Source of the DNA: Crocinitomicaceae bacterium
GTDB taxonomy: Bacteria; Bacteroidota; Bacteroidia; Flavobacteriales_D; Crocinitomicaceae
Direction: 5' to 3'
Assembly: GCA_003247185.1 (NCBI GenBank)
Contig: QKAV01000050.1
Span: forward strand, 1 to 56,306
Length of the DNA: 56,306 nucleotides
Below, piece by piece: positions 1 to 8,930 of the stretch (positions within the stretch are counted from its first letter, which is position 1; each line of letters starts with the position of its first letter). The position numbers were made by a program, and so were the translations under genes. The notes under the pieces were generated by a model. It was not told the origin of the DNA and did not search any database. It saw only the letters and a list, made by a program, of their open reading frames with translations.

Positions 1-152
1 ATATCTTCAACGGTCGTAGATGATTTTACCATAAACTCAACAACTCCAACTGATAAATCTATCGGTAATTCTGTTTCTTGATCTATCAGCGTTATATGAT
101 ATTTATAATCATCTCCGCGTCGTATTTCTAAAGGCTTATTTAGTGTTCGCAT
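1..152 (-). CDS. Partial baseplate/tail protein with BppU-like N-terminus
   Basis: Only the first 50 codons are inside the window; the gene runs off the left edge. The start ATG lies 2 nt after the stop of the preceding small ORF. The visible protein begins MRTLNKPLEIRRGDDYKYHI and continues with a short beta-rich stretch (DLSVGVVEFMVKSS). This 'RRGD-Y-x-h-x-h-h-D...I-D-L' pattern resembles the N-terminal immunoglobulin-like domain of BppU-type phage baseplate or tail proteins. It sits directly downstream of the tip protein, which fits a distal tail role. The family assignment is a pattern impression only. Confidence 0.6.
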   Translation of the reverse strand, partial: MRTLNKPLEIRRGDDYKYHITLIDQETELPIDLSVGVVEFMVKSSTTVED

Positions 153-154
153 GT

Positions 155-268
155 TCAGTAGTTTTTAAGCATATTGAGTTTTAAGTTTTTTGCAACTTTT
201 GTAAATTTATAGCGGCTCAAAGCCGCAACCAGCGAAAGGAAACAAAACTGGTCAAAATGGTTATTCAT
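155..268 (-). CDS. Small hypothetical protein (37 aa) after tail tip gene
   Basis: A short ORF fits the gap exactly: its ATG is 2 nt after the tip-protein stop and its TGA is 2 nt before the next ATG. The product (MNNHFDQFCFLSLVAALSRY...) has a short hydrophobic stretch and a basic C-terminus. The coding sequence contains a GCGGCT/AGCCGC hairpin at 212-226, which could instead be a processing or weak termination hairpin. Tight packing supports coding; there is no recognised family. Confidence 0.5.
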   Translation of the reverse strand: MNNHFDQFCFLSLVAALSRYKFTKVAKNLKLNMLKNY

Positions 269-270
269 AG

Positions 271-3200
271 TTAGTTTAGATCGGGTTGATACCCACTTGG
301 AAACGATGGTGGATCAATAGGTTGAGATTCTGGAACCGGATATACCTTGACTCCGGCTGTTTCGCCATAAACACTTGTATCAATAACGCCTGTGGCTGGA
401 TTGATCTTCACTAACTGCGGAGAGAAGAAATTTCTAAATTTCCAATAACTATCACCGCTTGTCCACCCTCCGACCTGCTGGGCTACCGGATAACCCTCAA
501 TCATCCTATATAGATTTGTTCCGAGTTGATAATATACAGTATTTGCGAAGAACTTGAGAATGCTTAATGGCGGAGAATCTGGATCATTCTTTGCAATTGC
601 TTCCATGCCAGAAATTACGCCACCCGCATCAACCTTTAATCTATATCCAGCTGATGCATATACATTCCCGAATATATCTACCTTAATGAAGCTATCGAAT
701 AAAGCTTGAGATTTAGCGTATGCATCGTCCCCCCATCTTGTCTCAACGGATTGCAATCTTGTGTTTTGTGCTTCAAGCCTATCGCTTATTCCAGATACTG
801 GGGCTGTTATTTTTTGATCAACAATATCAATCGCTTGATTAACAGTAATCGTTGTTGAATAGTTATTTCTAAGTTCAGTTGTTAAAGAATTCAACTGAGT
901 TCCAGTTACTTGTATATTATTATCAATTCTTCCGATTTCTGAGCGATTATAGTTTATAGCTTCAGAATGACCACTCAACGAACCAAATATATTTGTGAAA
1001 TTCGTTGTAATGATTTGATATTGTTCAGCCCTAGCTAATTCTTCATTCGTCAATGCTGTTGATACTTGCAAAACAGCTGCCTCGTTTTCTGCCGCCTTAC
1101 TTGCGATTCCTTCAATTTGAAGTGCTAATAATCCATTTACTGTTTCAACGACTTGTCTGATTTCTGCAAATGTCGCACCATATCCGGCATCATTGAGTTG
1201 TATTGTAGCTATCAAATCATCAACCTCAGCGTTAAGCCTGTCGCTTATTTGATCGGCATAAGCAGTTAATTCATCTGTTCTTTGATTTGCATATTGCTCG
1301 AAATCATCTAATGCCTGAATTTCTTGTCGAACAACATCCGGACTATATAGATATGGAAAATCTGTTGCACCTTGCCCCAATTTACCATACCACGAAGACC
1401 AAAGCCCTTGACCAACATTGACACCCGCTACACGTATATATTGATAACCGCTTGTATATTTGAACTTTATAGAATTGGTGTATGTGATACCAAGTTGCTG
1501 CCAAGATAAACCATCTAATGATTTCTGGACAATAAAGTATTGAGCACCTAAAGAGCTGCTCCATGTCGCTTGTGCTGTTTGCAGCTCACCAACAACCTCT
1601 ATCACGGATATGGCATAAACATATGGTAAATCCGGTATGTAATCAGATGCGTTCCCGCCTGTTCCATTCGTTCCACCCGAAAAAATACCATCCGGCAATC
1701 CAGATTCTGTCGTATCATCTGCATCATATACGGTTTCGTCGTATTCAACCACACGCATCGTTACATTTTCGCCATCGCTTGGAGTAATAGATACGACCTT
1801 GCATATACCCGCAAAATTATCAGTTGGACCCAAAAACCAGTGAGCATTATTAGATTCAGCATCCAGCTTTAAACTGCTAACATCTATCGATCCATTGACT
1901 ACAATTTGATTTGTTTTGCCATTTCCATAGCAATCATAAGGTCCAAGAGGTTCTCCATTCTTTTTTCGCAATCCTACTTGGTAGGATTTTCCGCTTTCAA
2001 ACTCGATGGTTTTATCTGTATAAATAACATTTCCTTCAATTGCCTGAATGGTTCCGGAATAACCTAAAGCGGCTGAATCATGCGATAGATATATCAAGTC
2101 ACCATAATTCGGTATATTGCCTTCAAGTCCAGTTTGAAACGTGAAATTTTTTCTCAACTTGCGCTGTTGTGATCGGATCCGCATCCCCCATCTATACGCA
2201 ATTGTAACATCGCTAACGCCATTGATTTGAATCGTTTGTGGGTGAACCCCTAGATCATCGTCGACTTTACATAGAATAGTTTCTTTCGCGAATGTAACAC
2301 CATCTATATATTCAATTTCAACAGAGTCATATTCGCTTTCATCATAGAGGCTGAATTCCTCTGAAAACGTGCCTTGAATGATGTTTTCTTTGCTGAAGAC
2401 TGCCGTTGGTATCTCAAGCTTCTTGTCGGCCGTCATCGATATAAGCGTTCCATTCATGATTGGAATAGCCATACCAGCGCGAGCTACCGTTGCGGCAGCC
2501 TCCCAAACTGTAGTTGAGTTATCAAACACCCAGTCAAATGTAACACCTATTTCAGAAAAATATCTATCAAGCTCTAATAGCGATGGTAAATCGAGATAAG
2601 TATCGGATAGATTTGCACCATAAACCGATCTGAATATATCGCAATATGCCCAAACAAGTGATCGAGTTGCAACGCCGGTTTGCCATTGAACTCCGTTCCA
2701 TATATCGAGCTTTCGCGTTGCGATCACATTAATCCGATTTGCGCTTGATGAATTAAGGTTATTTGTCGCCCTTGCCGCAACTGCCAACAACGTTACATTA
2801 CCATAGTTTTTAGTTGATGGAAGAAATGCTCTTAATGATTCCCAAAATAGCGAATCTTGTGCAGATATATTTGTATTTGCTTGATTAGTGCGTTTCCCCC
2901 TGACTTCGTATCTACCGACCGGAACATTTGTTCCAATTGTAAATCGCTGCGGATCTACTGTTTTTAATGTTCTCGCAAATGTAAATAGCGTTTGCCAAGA
3001 TCCTATGGGTGTATTTCCGTCATCGATTTCGCGATATTCGAATAATGCATTTACGCTCGCAAAATCTTCCTTATTTTCGCTATTAATTGTATATAGTCCT
3101 TGCGGCAGTATTAAGTCTACCTCTATATAATTCGTTGTTGTTCCGACATCATTTGTTACGACTCCACCAATAAACCCCGTATACTCGCTTTCATTGCTTC

Positions 3201-3891
3201 CAAACAACTCAACATTCGAAATTTCGCTTGATGTAACAACGTTATCCGGAAATAGTGTAACAGATTCTCCAGGTTTATATATTTGATATGTAACATCTGT
3301 AAAATTGGAGATAGGAGTATCTTCAATTTGTATCGATTCGATATTATAGATTCCTTGACCTAAACAAAATAGTGAATATAACCATTGATCATTATCAACA
3401 TATTTATTATAGGGCTTGGCTGCATATGAAGGCCATAGACGATTTCGTCCGTATGGAACCTCGATAACCTGCCCAAGTTTAAACGCATTATTATGCCCAT
3501 TAAGATTATAAACACTCGCGGCTTCCTGGCGGTTTGAGCTACCGATTTCAGGAATCGGCATTGTTAATGCAATTGCTATAGATGCAACCGCTAAAACTGC
3601 CGAAATGATAATCCCCCAAGTTACGGGATCGAATCCAGATGGGTGTTCGATTAATGCGAATTGATCGTTTTTGCGTATCTTGCGTTTTCCCCAATCCGAT
3701 TGTAATATGTATTCTTTCGTTTTTAAATCCTGCATCAACAGACAACATTCTTTATGTCTGTTTTCCATCCCATTTTCTTTTAAAAATCTACGGATTGAAA
3801 TAGGACGTTCAACGACAAATACATTAGTCGATTCGATAACTTCAGAAATGTTCTGGTTGTATATATCGGTTATGTGTGCGATTTTACCCAT
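271..3891 (-). CDS. Tail tip / host specificity protein J-like
   Basis: A 1206-aa protein at the distal end of the tail module, the usual place for lambda gpJ-type central tail tip proteins that form the tail hub and contact the receptor. The N-terminus has a hydrophobic segment near residues 88-112 (VTWGIIISAVLAVASIAIAL) followed by the GQVIEVPYGRNRLWPSYAA stretch typical of this family. Fibronectin-like strands lie around 750-850, a coiled-coil/alpha region around 860-1060, and a short proline-rich C-terminus follows. It overlaps the NlpC/P60-like gene upstream by 8 nt. Length and position match gpJ-like proteins (about 1100-1300 aa). Receptor specificity cannot be read from sequence. Confidence 0.85.
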   Translation of the reverse strand: MGKIAHITDIYNQNISEVIESTNVFVVERPISIRRFLKENGMENRHKECCLLMQDLKTKEYILQSDWGKRKIRKNDQFALIEHPSGFDPVTWGIIISAVLAVASIAIALTMPIPEIGSSNRQEAASVYNLNGHNNAFKLGQVIEVPYGRNRLWPSYAAKPYNKYVDNDQWLYSLFCLGQGIYNIESIQIEDTPISNFTDVTYQIYKPGESVTLFPDNVVTSSEISNVELFGSNESEYTGFIGGVVTNDVGTTTNYIEVDLILPQGLYTINSENKEDFASVNALFEYREIDDGNTPIGSWQTLFTFARTLKTVDPQRFTIGTNVPVGRYEVRGKRTNQANTNISAQDSLFWESLRAFLPSTKNYGNVTLLAVAARATNNLNSSSANRINVIATRKLDIWNGVQWQTGVATRSLVWAYCDIFRSVYGANLSDTYLDLPSLLELDRYFSEIGVTFDWVFDNSTTVWEAAATVARAGMAIPIMNGTLISMTADKKLEIPTAVFSKENIIQGTFSEEFSLYDESEYDSVEIEYIDGVTFAKETILCKVDDDLGVHPQTIQINGVSDVTIAYRWGMRIRSQQRKLRKNFTFQTGLEGNIPNYGDLIYLSHDSAALGYSGTIQAIEGNVIYTDKTIEFESGKSYQVGLRKKNGEPLGPYDCYGNGKTNQIVVNGSIDVSSLKLDAESNNAHWFLGPTDNFAGICKVVSITPSDGENVTMRVVEYDETVYDADDTTESGLPDGIFSGGTNGTGGNASDYIPDLPYVYAISVIEVVGELQTAQATWSSSLGAQYFIVQKSLDGLSWQQLGITYTNSIKFKYTSGYQYIRVAGVNVGQGLWSSWYGKLGQGATDFPYLYSPDVVRQEIQALDDFEQYANQRTDELTAYADQISDRLNAEVDDLIATIQLNDAGYGATFAEIRQVVETVNGLLALQIEGIASKAAENEAAVLQVSTALTNEELARAEQYQIITTNFTNIFGSLSGHSEAINYNRSEIGRIDNNIQVTGTQLNSLTTELRNNYSTTITVNQAIDIVDQKITAPVSGISDRLEAQNTRLQSVETRWGDDAYAKSQALFDSFIKVDIFGNVYASAGYRLKVDAGGVISGMEAIAKNDPDSPPLSILKFFANTVYYQLGTNLYRMIEGYPVAQQVGGWTSGDSYWKFRNFFSPQLVKINPATGVIDTSVYGETAGVKVYPVPESQPIDPPSFPSGYQPDLN

Positions 3892-4297
3892 TATAATGAT
3901 AAAATTTAATCGTTCTAAGTCCTAGATTTCTGAGTTGCTGCATATTATTAGCAACCACATTTCCGAAATCATAAGCATGTAATATAATGCCGCCATCTAT
4001 GTCGAAATAGCATCCAACATGATGAATTGCATTCTTTCTTGACATTGCGACCAAATCGAAATCAACAGGACTATCTGTTTGTATCCACTTTGGATTCTGT
4101 AGTCCCTTTGTCATCGCAAAAGATTTCTCAAAATTAGAATATACATTAACTTCGAGTTCTTGCGGAAATTCGCGTCCGTTGTATGTCTTATTCAGATACC
4201 AATATAATCCCCAGCAATCGAATACATTTGGTCCCCTACCAAGCGGTTCCCACTTGTTTCCTAAATGATTCAATATAATTTGTTTTGTAGGTATCAT
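3884..4297 (-). CDS. NlpC/P60-like tail tip assembly peptidase (lambda gpK-like)
   Basis: A 137-aa protein with a FDCWGLYWY motif near residue 25, giving the catalytic-type Cys followed by W-G, and a HHVGCYFDIDGGIILHA stretch near residue 92 supplying the His. This is the layout of the NlpC/P60 cysteine peptidase fold carried by lambda gpK-type tail proteins. It is shorter than gpK and lacks the Mov34-like N-terminal domain. Its position between the DUF1833-type gene and the tip protein agrees. Peptidase activity is inferred from family resemblance. Confidence 0.75.
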   Translation of the reverse strand: MIPTKQIILNHLGNKWEPLGRGPNVFDCWGLYWYLNKTYNGREFPQELEVNVYSNFEKSFAMTKGLQNPKWIQTDSPVDFDLVAMSRKNAIHHVGCYFDIDGGIILHAYDFGNVVANNMQQLRNLGLRTIKFYHYNG

Positions 4298-4791
4298 TAA
4301 TTTCCTAATGATGGAAAACGAAGTCTTGTATATCGTTGATTCGGATATGCTTTATTTCGGATGTTTGCAAACGTTGCTCTAGCCACTACTTCAAATGCCG
4401 TAACTTTTATATCTTTAACCGTCAAAACTAATGGTTGCGATGATGGACTTACTAGATTCGTTGTCAGATATTCCCGCAAAACAATAAATAGCGGTTTCTG
4501 CGATTTCGAAATAGATCGAACGAAGTTCCCAGGTGCTTGATTTACGTTATCAATAGATATGCTTAAGTCTGGGAATCCCTGATCGTCCTTCTTTGGTCGA
4601 GTATATCTAAAAGTTGTAGGTATGAATTCAGCTTGATTTCCGTCCTCTAGTTGCGCTATTATCGAGTCCCGTTGATTTACGATATAATACTGTGATCCGA
4701 TGTCATCATGTCTAAGCTCAAGCGTCTGCAGAATGACTCCATTCTCAAGGCTCGCCATTGCTTCTTTTAATGCTTCGTCGAATTGTGCCAT
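4297..4791 (-). CDS. Minor tail protein, DUF1833 type (lambda gpL position)
   Basis: A 164-aa protein with features of the DUF1833 family: an N-terminal helix (MAQFDEALKEAMASL), a LQTLELRH strand, the 'FRYTRPKKDDQGFPDLSISI' region and a C-terminal YPNQRYTRLRFP motif. The family sits in the tail tip complex between the tape measure and the NlpC/P60 protein, as here. The stop overlaps the next ATG by one base, suggesting translational coupling. Confidence 0.75.
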   Translation of the reverse strand: MAQFDEALKEAMASLENGVILQTLELRHDDIGSQYYIVNQRDSIIAQLEDGNQAEFIPTTFRYTRPKKDDQGFPDLSISIDNVNQAPGNFVRSISKSQKPLFIVLREYLTTNLVSPSSQPLVLTVKDIKVTAFEVVARATFANIRNKAYPNQRYTRLRFPSLGN

Positions 4792-4792
4792 A

Positions 4793-5188
4793 TTATGATA
4801 ATTCCGAATCTAAATCCGCTTCCGTCATTGGTGTAGGATTGAAGCATTCCAGCGTTGTTGAAACGTCCCAGAAGCCATTATTGAAGGTTGGCTGATAGAT
4901 TCCACCTTGCATCTGAACAATATGCCTTGCGCGTCCGTTCAGACCATCTATAGTTATGTAAAATTGATCAGTTCCATCGTTGATCTTATGCTTATGCCAT
5001 GATGCGAAAATCGCATATTGCTGACGCGTAAATCTCCATGTAAGCGAGAAATTGAAGTGCGTTGAGGTATCACTTCTGCGTTGCCGAATCCTACCGCTCT
5101 CCATCGTTGATCTAACGATATTTGAGATAGGTGTAATCTTATACGAATCCCACAACGGATCTGGTAAAACTGATGGGTATTCTTCCAT
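4793..5188 (-). CDS. Minor tail protein (lambda gpM-like position)
   Basis: A 131-aa beta-rich protein starting MEEYPSVLPDPLWDSYKITP, with an IRQRR basic motif and a FSLTWRFTRQQYAIFASWH stretch. It follows the tape measure immediately and precedes the DUF1833 gene, so it takes the slot of a distal tail/tip connector such as gpM. I recognise the gene as a phage tail family by position and style, not by a named domain. Confidence 0.65.
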   Translation of the reverse strand: MEEYPSVLPDPLWDSYKITPISNIVRSTMESGRIRQRRSDTSTHFNFSLTWRFTRQQYAIFASWHKHKINDGTDQFYITIDGLNGRARHIVQMQGGIYQPTFNNGFWDVSTTLECFNPTPMTEADLDSELS

Positions 5189-7692
5189 TATGCGCCTAGT
5201 GGTTGTATGGTTGTTGTTTCACGAAGCGATTTCCAAAAATCACCTGTTTTATTTCTGACATCTCCAGCAAGTGACTTCTTTATTTCGTTAATAAGTAATG
5301 ACCAATTTCCAGATTCGTCTTGTTCTGCTGTAACTTGGACTGGTGCATTGTTTGTGATATAAACATTGCCTCCTGTTTTTCCTCCGGCTTTTGGGTCAAT
5401 AATTTTTTCCGATGGGTGAACTACCGCCCATTTTCCACCCATTCCATCGACTCCACCAACCCGAGGTCCATCCGCAATTTGACCACCGCCCAAGAAAGAT
5501 GCAGCATCCCCCATTCGAACCGATTTAATGCTAGATACGATGTTGGCTGTTTCTGCTATGATTATACCAACAGCGGCCAGCTTTTCATATATCGTTGTTC
5601 CCTGAGCCCATCCGTCGGAAATCGCTTTCGATATATTAACGGTTGCCATCGCAATCGAGAACGCTTTATTTAGCGCAAACATCGCTTTATATGCACTCGA
5701 ATTCTTCGATACGAGTTGATCGGTTAGCGACATCATTGCACTGCTAAAGCTTGCACCAACCCTTAATCTAATATCGGCTGTCCGTTTTTCTTGCTCTTGT
5801 AGAAATGTGAAATAATCCTGCCATTTTGATTTGGCATCTTCTGTATTCGGAACGAGTGGATTCGTCGATGTAGAAGATTCTCCATCTTGTTGATTTTGAG
5901 ATTGGCTTAATGCCTCTAAAACCTTAGCCTGAATCTCAGCTACTTTTTCTCGAATTTTTTCACTTGGCAATGCACTATTTAACATATTTCCAAGTGCTTC
6001 TTTCATCGCTTCAAGTGATTCTGTCCCTTGAAAATTTGCTAACTGATTAGATATAAAATCAAGTCCAGATACATCTCTAGTTCCGCTTGCTATCGATGCA
6101 ATTTCTGAGTTTAGTTTTGATATGGATTCAATAGCTCCAGTTACATCATTTTCAATTCTAGCAATTGGAGAAACTTTTATAATGCTGAACTTATTTGAAA
6201 AATTGATATATGCATTCCATCCATCAATCAAAGCATTAATTCCATCGATTGCTTTCTGAATTCCATATTGTCTAAATTCTATAAATGCAATTTGAGCCCC
6301 TTTTGATCCGATCTTTATCATCTTCCAAAGATCGGAAAAAAACATTTTGGCGCGTTCAATTACTTCTGTTACTTGCAATGTTCTAAACTTAACTTCATCC
6401 GACCATTCAACCCAATTAACTTTGATTGAAAGAATAGTTCTACGCATAATTTCAATTGCATTTGCACCAGCGGAAACAGCGGTCATCAATGATGTCAAAA
6501 TAACATCAGATATAAGTTGTATTTGTTCTTTAAATCCATTTGTTGAATTGTATGCGGCATCAAATTTATCTAATATATTTTCAATAATTGGAGCCAGATT
6601 TTCTCCAATAGAAATAAACGCATCTTTTATTCTATTAATCTGAACTGTAAATCTGGATGATAATGTTTCATAGCGTTTTCTTGCTTCTTCTGTCAATGCA
6701 GTGTTTTCGTTCCACGCTGTATTGCCCATTGCAATCGCTTTTGATAGCACGTTGCTAGCTCCCGACATACGCATCATTACATCCGTCAATCTTGCACCAT
6801 CTAATCCAAGATTCTCAATTATTGAGAAAACATCGCCACCATCTTTTTTTACCCGATTCAGACCGACGAGAAATTGCTGTAATGCGCCGACTGCATCTTT
6901 TTCGAATGCTTGCTTGAAACCAGAGCTTGTTAATCCGGCAATACTTGCAAAAACTTCAAGGCTTTCGTTTCCAGTTTTTGAAGCCTTCGACATTTCAATC
7001 ATCAAGCGACTGACTGCCGTCCCACCCATTTCGGATTCGACACCAACGCTCGACAATGCGGTAGACAGTGCAATTACCTGAGATTCTGTCATTCCCACCG
7101 TTTTAGCGGCACCAGCTAATCGCATAGCCATATCAACGATTTCCGCCTCCGTTGTGGCAAAGTTATTTCCGAGTGCAACAATCGTCGAACCAAGCTTATC
7201 AAAACTATCTTGCGGCATTTGCATAATGTTTGCAAATCTCGCTAATTCTGTAGCGGCTTGTTCGGCTGATAGATTCGTTGAATTACCCAAATCTATCATT
7301 GTTTTCGCAAACGCTGCTATGTTCTCTTTTTGGATTCCCAATTGTCCGGCAGCTTCAGCAACTTGGTTAATCTGATTAACATTAATCGGAATTTGCGTTG
7401 CCATTGCTCGAAATGTTTCTTGCAATTTCGCGTATTCTGATTCAGTAGCTTCAACCGTTTTTCGAACGCCTGCAAATGATGACTCGAATTCAGCAAATTG
7501 TTTTACTCCAATTACAGATACCGCAGCGACGGCGGCAGAAATAGCACCAGCAGCTCGCGTTGCCGTTCGAGTCACGTTATCCATGCTCGATTTCATTCGC
7601 GATTCCATGCGGCTCATGTTCGCCTCAAAGCGAGAAATATCCGCATTCAACCGAACTACCAATGAACCTAAATCTACCGCTCCGAATGACAT
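5188..7692 (-). CDS. Tail tape measure protein
   Basis: An 834-aa protein with the TP901-type tape measure pattern: an N-terminal coiled coil (MSFGAVDLGSLVVRLNADIS), a core with 'FRAMATQIPINVNQINQVAE', 'EAAGQLGIQ' and 'GVESEMGGTAVSRLM' near residues 90-230, hydrophobic segments in the middle, and a C-terminal region with 'GGQIADGPRVGGVDGMGGKW'. It sits directly after the frameshifted chaperone pair. Tape measure length sets tail length; 834 aa suggests a tail of roughly 120-130 nm by the usual proportionality, which is an inference. Confidence 0.9.
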   Translation of the reverse strand: MSFGAVDLGSLVVRLNADISRFEANMSRMESRMKSSMDNVTRTATRAAGAISAAVAAVSVIGVKQFAEFESSFAGVRKTVEATESEYAKLQETFRAMATQIPINVNQINQVAEAAGQLGIQKENIAAFAKTMIDLGNSTNLSAEQAATELARFANIMQMPQDSFDKLGSTIVALGNNFATTEAEIVDMAMRLAGAAKTVGMTESQVIALSTALSSVGVESEMGGTAVSRLMIEMSKASKTGNESLEVFASIAGLTSSGFKQAFEKDAVGALQQFLVGLNRVKKDGGDVFSIIENLGLDGARLTDVMMRMSGASNVLSKAIAMGNTAWNENTALTEEARKRYETLSSRFTVQINRIKDAFISIGENLAPIIENILDKFDAAYNSTNGFKEQIQLISDVILTSLMTAVSAGANAIEIMRRTILSIKVNWVEWSDEVKFRTLQVTEVIERAKMFFSDLWKMIKIGSKGAQIAFIEFRQYGIQKAIDGINALIDGWNAYINFSNKFSIIKVSPIARIENDVTGAIESISKLNSEIASIASGTRDVSGLDFISNQLANFQGTESLEAMKEALGNMLNSALPSEKIREKVAEIQAKVLEALSQSQNQQDGESSTSTNPLVPNTEDAKSKWQDYFTFLQEQEKRTADIRLRVGASFSSAMMSLTDQLVSKNSSAYKAMFALNKAFSIAMATVNISKAISDGWAQGTTIYEKLAAVGIIIAETANIVSSIKSVRMGDAASFLGGGQIADGPRVGGVDGMGGKWAVVHPSEKIIDPKAGGKTGGNVYITNNAPVQVTAEQDESGNWSLLINEIKKSLAGDVRNKTGDFWKSLRETTTIQPLGA

Positions 7693-8411
7693 TTACTTTT
7701 TACGAATTTGCTTGCCTTCCATCAGCTTTCCAATCACAACAAAATTGACTAATTCCGCTTTTATCTTTTTCTTCCTTGCTTCTTTGTCTTCTTTTGCACT
7801 GGTTACTTTTACTTTTTTCGGGAAAAACGATTCTAACTTAGGATCGCCTTTTATCATTTTCTGTGTCGATATAAAATATAGAATCTGAGCTAGTAACCAT
7901 TCGATTTTACTATGTTCTTTATCTTTTTCCTCAAAATATAATGGCCATTTTTCATATTCTGATTTTGGCATTATAGATTTAACCATACATACCGGCATTC
8001 TCAAATGCGAAGCGATCTCAAACCAAGACCACTCCGCATATGTTAATCTATCAATTATTTTTTTTTATATTTTCCCAAGCAATTGATTTCTTGACACTTA
8101 TCAAAAAGTGCATCTTGTGCAGTATGAACCCATGAACCGATTAAATCTTGCGGAACGTTTTCGAATCCAGATTCTGTCTTTTTAAAAAGACACATAGAAA
8201 TAAGAAGAGATGAATTTCCGACAGTTGGATTTAGTTTTCTTGGTTTGTATCCAGTTGTTTTATCTTCATTTACATAAAAATCAAACTCCATAAAACCTTT
8301 TTCAACGTCATCCCAACGTTCTGCATCGACTCCGTTTAGTTCCCTGATTTCATAATCAACTCCGTCAATCTGAACGGGTTCGTATTTATAACCAGTTTTT
8401 ACTTTCAGCAT
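7693..8411 (-). CDS. Tail assembly chaperone fusion made by -1 frameshift (gpGT-like)
   Basis: The longer chaperone is expected from -1 ribosomal slippage at 8058-8064. The zero-frame protein (118 aa) ends just after the slip site; shifting back one base continues as IIDRLTYAEWSWFEIASH and then to the end of the downstream frame at 7693, giving about 239 aa. The added segment opens with the aromatic/acidic 'TYAEWSWFEIA' pattern usual for T-type extensions and ends very basic (KEARKKKIKAE, GKQIRKK). A TTG at 8004 could start the downstream part alone, but no ribosome site supports that. Lambda-like GT chaperones bind the tape measure during tail assembly. Confidence 0.8.
8055..8411 (-). CDS. 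Tail assembly chaperone, zero-frame product (gpG-like)
   Basis: A 118-aa acidic protein between the tail tube and tape measure genes, the standard place for gpG-type chaperones. A good Shine-Dalgarno (AAAGGAAA) precedes the ATG. It ends ...CLGKYKKK, the last lysine codons being the slippery A-run. Motifs such as 'VDYEIRELNGVDAERWDDVE' resemble G-type chaperones of many siphophages. Confidence 0.8.
   Translation of the reverse strand: MLKVKTGYKYEPVQIDGVDYEIRELNGVDAERWDDVEKGFMEFDFYVNEDKTTGYKPRKLNPTVGNSSLLISMCLFKKTESGFENVPQDLIGSWVHTAQDALFDKCQEINCLGKYKKK
8056..8064 (-). promoter_or_regulatory. Programmed -1 frameshift site, A AAA AAA followed by TAA
   Basis: On the minus strand nine A residues run into TAA. 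Read in the zero frame they form AAA AAA AAA TAA, so a canonical X XXY YYZ heptamer (A AAA AAA) stands right before the stop codon. The -1 frame is open from a TAA at 8065-8067 through the slip site to 7693. Position between the G-like and tape measure genes makes a random overlap unlikely. Confidence 0.8.
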
Positions 8412-8436
8412 TGTGTTTCCTTTTGTTTATTGTTTA

Positions 8437-8856
8437 TTACGCAAAAGCTGGAGCAGTTTCAGTTCCGCTACTCAACATGGTAGGCATAATTTCCATTGTC
8501 AAAGTAGGTCTTCCTTCGCTAGTCAATTCACTGCGAGTCATTGAACTTACAAATGCGTTTACAGCTTCAGTCCCATTATCAGGCATGGTTACAGTAACCA
8601 ATTGACTTGTGTTTTGAAATGCAAGAATCTTTGCAATATCATCAGTCGAATATGCAAATACAGCGGTAGCCGGAGTGACATCAATCAGCGGGCTTGCAGA
8701 TTTAGTCTTGTATTTAGCGTTCGACATTGTAGTCTGTTCAATTGTCGCAACCGTAAATCCCCATGGTGTAAATGAGATGAGATCGCATTCGATTCCAGGC
8801 GAACTATCGCTTGCGAAAGTGATTGATGTATCGTGACCATTAAGTAAGAGTGCCAT
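8437..8856 (-). CDS. Major tail tube protein (gpV-like)
   Basis: A 139-aa protein (MALLLNGHDTSITFASDSSP...) with alternating beta strands and a Ser/Thr-rich composition, placed just upstream of the G/GT chaperones. It is preceded by a strong AAGGAAA ribosome site 8 nt before the ATG, fitting high expression. Size and order match gpV-type tail tube proteins that polymerise into the tail shaft. No C-terminal Ig domain is present. Confidence 0.75.
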   Translation of the reverse strand: MALLLNGHDTSITFASDSSPGIECDLISFTPWGFTVATIEQTTMSNAKYKTKSASPLIDVTPATAVFAYSTDDIAKILAFQNTSQLVTVTMPDNGTEAVNAFVSSMTRSELTSEGRPTLTMEIMPTMLSSGTETAPAFA

Positions 8857-8930
8857 AATTTATTTTCCTTGGTTAACCTTGTTGTTTAAAATAGTGAACA
8901 TATGTTTAATTGCAATTTTTTGAGAACGAT

